NCBI GenBank assembly: GCA_004352715.1
Contig: SCFE01000076.1
Coordinates: forward strand, 1,512,038 to 1,576,037
Length of the DNA: 64,000 bases
Reading direction: 5' to 3'
DNA from: Hofstenia miamia
Taxonomy: Eukaryota > Xenacoelomorpha > Acoela
Positions 61,836 to 64,000 of this stretch are shown here, one piece after another. Within the stretch, counting starts at the first letter, position 1. Each line of letters starts with the position of its first letter. The position numbers were made by a program, and so were the translations under genes. The notes under the pieces were generated by a model. It had not been told where the DNA came from. It saw only the letters and a list, made by a program, of their open reading frames with translations, and ran no database searches.

Positions 61836-63576
61836 AATGCTCAACAATATAATTGCTGCATTTTATCTATACCACAATAGCAAATGTTTTGATTTATTAT
61901 TGATTTTCAGCTAATAATAATGTCAACATGGTGGCTTTGCACGTAGAGGGCCTGAACTGGGCATGGATAGTATATTTACAGAAAACATTTGAGTTATTAA
62001 GGTTGCTGCAAAAAATCGAATTTTCATTCATGTAATTCAAATCGAGAAAATTATTTTTATCACATATTTGAGAAGTGCACTTACTAATGGGTGCGCCAAA
62101 ATCCCACTATTTACAAATTACCTAAGAGGCTTGTAGAATATTATTTGAAAATGTTGTAAAAATGGTTTGTGCATTTAAAACAACGACGTAGTTTAGGGTT
62201 AATTGTAGTAGTATTACAGTTGGTATTTATATCGAGAACAGCAAAAATAATGTCCGGGGGTTACTATGGTTGTAAGCCTAGGATTAATTTAAAAATAATA
62301 TTTTATTAGAATAATTTTTTTGTTCTTTTAGAATGTTAATGTTAATACCTAAAACTGATGTTTGCATTGAAATACAGTTTGATCAAAACAAATGAGGAGG
62401 GTATTGCTTTTATGAAATGCCTCCATTTATGGACTGCAGGTCTAAATCCGGTCAGGTTTGATACTGAAGCAGGCTAGTTCAGGTCTGGAGCACAAGTGAA
62501 CTCCTCATTAATTCTAACTAATCAAACTAGAATTTGCTTTAGTACATGAATAGTGCTTATTTGCAACAAAATAATCTACGAAACACTCCTTTTAAATTAA
62601 ATATTTAATTAAGCTGTTAAACAATACATTGGTTAACTTAACTAATAGATGTAGTCTTTGCATTGCATTTAGATGGACAATAAGTGAATCCATTTAGGTG
62701 GCATAAAGTTGAAGAGTTTGTTGACAAGTGTCTGTTATATCTATTATAATTATTGGTAATGGTTAATTCCTTTAAACTGCTATAGAATTTAAAACAGTCA
62801 TTATAAATTTTTGCAGAAGTAATTTTCGGTTTGCATTTGCACATATTTGGCATATCTATACAGTAGTACATTGGTTAATGCTATATCCCTATTTGTTGAA
62901 TTAGCGAGCTTGAGCTATGCTATTAGTATAATTATTAATGCAATAGTATTACAAATGAAGTTAAACACTAATTAAAAAATGGGATAACTACTTACATTTT
63001 TTACTAAGGTAAACGAAGAATCCTAAGTCAAGATATTAATTATGTTTCACCATAACATTAAAGAATTGCTTTATGCAAAAGAAATGCAGACTTTCCTTTG
63101 GACTTAAAAAACCCCTGCTCCTCCTATTTGGTTAGTATATATTTTTCAATAACCTTACAATAGACAAATGTTTAAGTTTAAACCTAGTCAATCATTAGCA
63201 AAGAATAAGAATACACAGTAAATTCACAGGTGTGCTGAATACCAAATGTAAGTAATTAACTATAATTGATTATACGTTTTTGATGTTGAGAAAAACTACT
63301 GTGTGTTATAATTTAGTAGAAATAAAAATTCAATAAACAATCTCCTAGAATTTCCCAATTTCATACAAAATGAAATTACTGCTCAGATTTCAAAGCCTTC
63401 AACTTCAAAACTTTACCAATTGCAATGGTTTTACCTAAAAATAAAATGCAAAGGTAAACAGAAAATTAAGCAAATAAATGACAAATTTCTAATAAATTTA
63501 AACAGCGGAAATTCCTTAGAAAATGTTTTAAGCTGCTTAATTTCACTGATTCACAACGATGAATAGAAATTATATA

Positions 63577-63619
<43 letters not shown>

Positions 63620-64000
63620 CTAAATGCATTTAAAATTTAAATTGATGTGCAGTTAGAGGGACAGCTAAGAAAAAACAAAGGCATTTAGAGGGATTTTTTC
63701 ATTTTTAATTGAAAAACAATATATAATATTAATTTTTTGCTATTATTATAGTTTGGACAATATATTGTAATATTTGTAAAGAATTTATATAAAACTTTTA
63801 TAGAAATATTTTCTCGCTTTATGTTTTGCAAAAATTTATTTTTCCCAATTTGCGTACAACCTGTTGCATTTCTTACAAAAATTTGGAATGGTCGGACGAT
63901 GAACTTTTTTGCACAAATTGAACTTGAATTTCTTGAGAAAAAGTGAAGTTTCGAATGCTAAAAGAAATCTGAAACGAACTTTGATTCAAAGAATGGAAAA
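61836..64000. other. Intergenic DNA, no supported gene
   Basis: No coding similarity; a 77-codon minus frame at 62638-62871 is unremarkable. A (TA)n tract lies at about 63584-63614. Confidence 0.45.
63615..63693. repeat. Short inverted repeat next to a (TA)n tract
   Basis: TCCCTCTAAATGC at 63615-63627 is the exact reverse complement of 63681-63693. A related GTTAGAGGGA lies between the arms at 63652-63661. CCCTCTAAAT-like sequence also marks the Penelope-type ends at 31.66, 32.92 and 61.75 kb. Confidence 0.7.

Noticed and set aside
1-64000. CRISPR array or bacterial operon structure
   Set aside because: No regularly spaced repeats with unique spacers; introns, polyadenylation signals and animal transposons show a eukaryotic genome.

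Overview
The window reads as AT-rich nuclear DNA from an invertebrate animal. It has spliced genes with GT..AG introns and AATAAA signals, a seven-helix receptor, and typical animal transposon families: CR1/Jockey-like LINEs, a Tc1/mariner element, Penelope-like elements (PLEs) and Polinton/Maverick-type large DNA elements. Many (TA)n tracts occur, two of them flanking assembly gaps. The species cannot be fixed from the sequence. The mix would suit a cnidarian-like or another AT-rich early-branching or lophotrochozoan animal, but this is inference.

Layout. 1-3.1 kb: a decayed LINE. 3.1-9.4 kb: mostly unannotated DNA with one intact single-exon gene (6996-8120) for a secreted, probably beta-helix protein. 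9.4-25.8 kb: gene-poor DNA with a dead Tc1/mariner transposase (15.3-16.2 kb), a dead LINE on the minus strand (21.0-22.5 kb), a 136-bp dispersed repeat (copies at 6.4 and 12.5 kb) and small tandem repeats. 25.9-29.3 kb: a receptor of the rhodopsin class that splices into one consistent frame from four exons. 31.8-34.9 kb: two Penelope-like reverse transcriptase remnants on the minus strand, the larger with a C-terminal GIY-YIG domain and a hammerhead-ribozyme-like core just downstream.

36.1-52.7 kb is the most striking part: a decayed composite of Polinton/adintovirus-type genes. On the plus strand lies a very long gene in which a family-B-like DNA polymerase region, a superfamily 1 helicase and a GIY-YIG domain appear in one line (36.1-41.8 kb). 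Convergent to it are a Polinton-type integrase (42.0-42.8 kb) and a fragment like the parvovirus-type phospholipase A2 domain (42.9-43.1 kb). A packaging-ATPase fragment with a stop inside its Walker A motif follows (43.4-43.7 kb). A second, distinct protein-primed-type DNA polymerase B with zinc fingers is on the minus strand (46.5-52.7 kb). Both polymerase genes are broken by members of one repeat family with TG..CA ends and 4-bp target duplications. A 1401-bp stretch of the second polymerase is present twice around a single N and is probably an assembly artefact. The block from about 32.7 to 57.2 kb is strongly depleted in CpG compared with both flanks, and a shared repeat shows CpG changed to TpG/CpA inside the block.

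57.3-60.0 kb holds a nearly full but dead LINE with intact CpGs. 61.5-61.8 kb is a palindromic Penelope end carrying two hammerhead-like cores facing each other. The remainder to 64 kb shows no gene. Only the receptor and the 6996-8120 gene look intact; nearly everything else recognisable is mobile-element debris.
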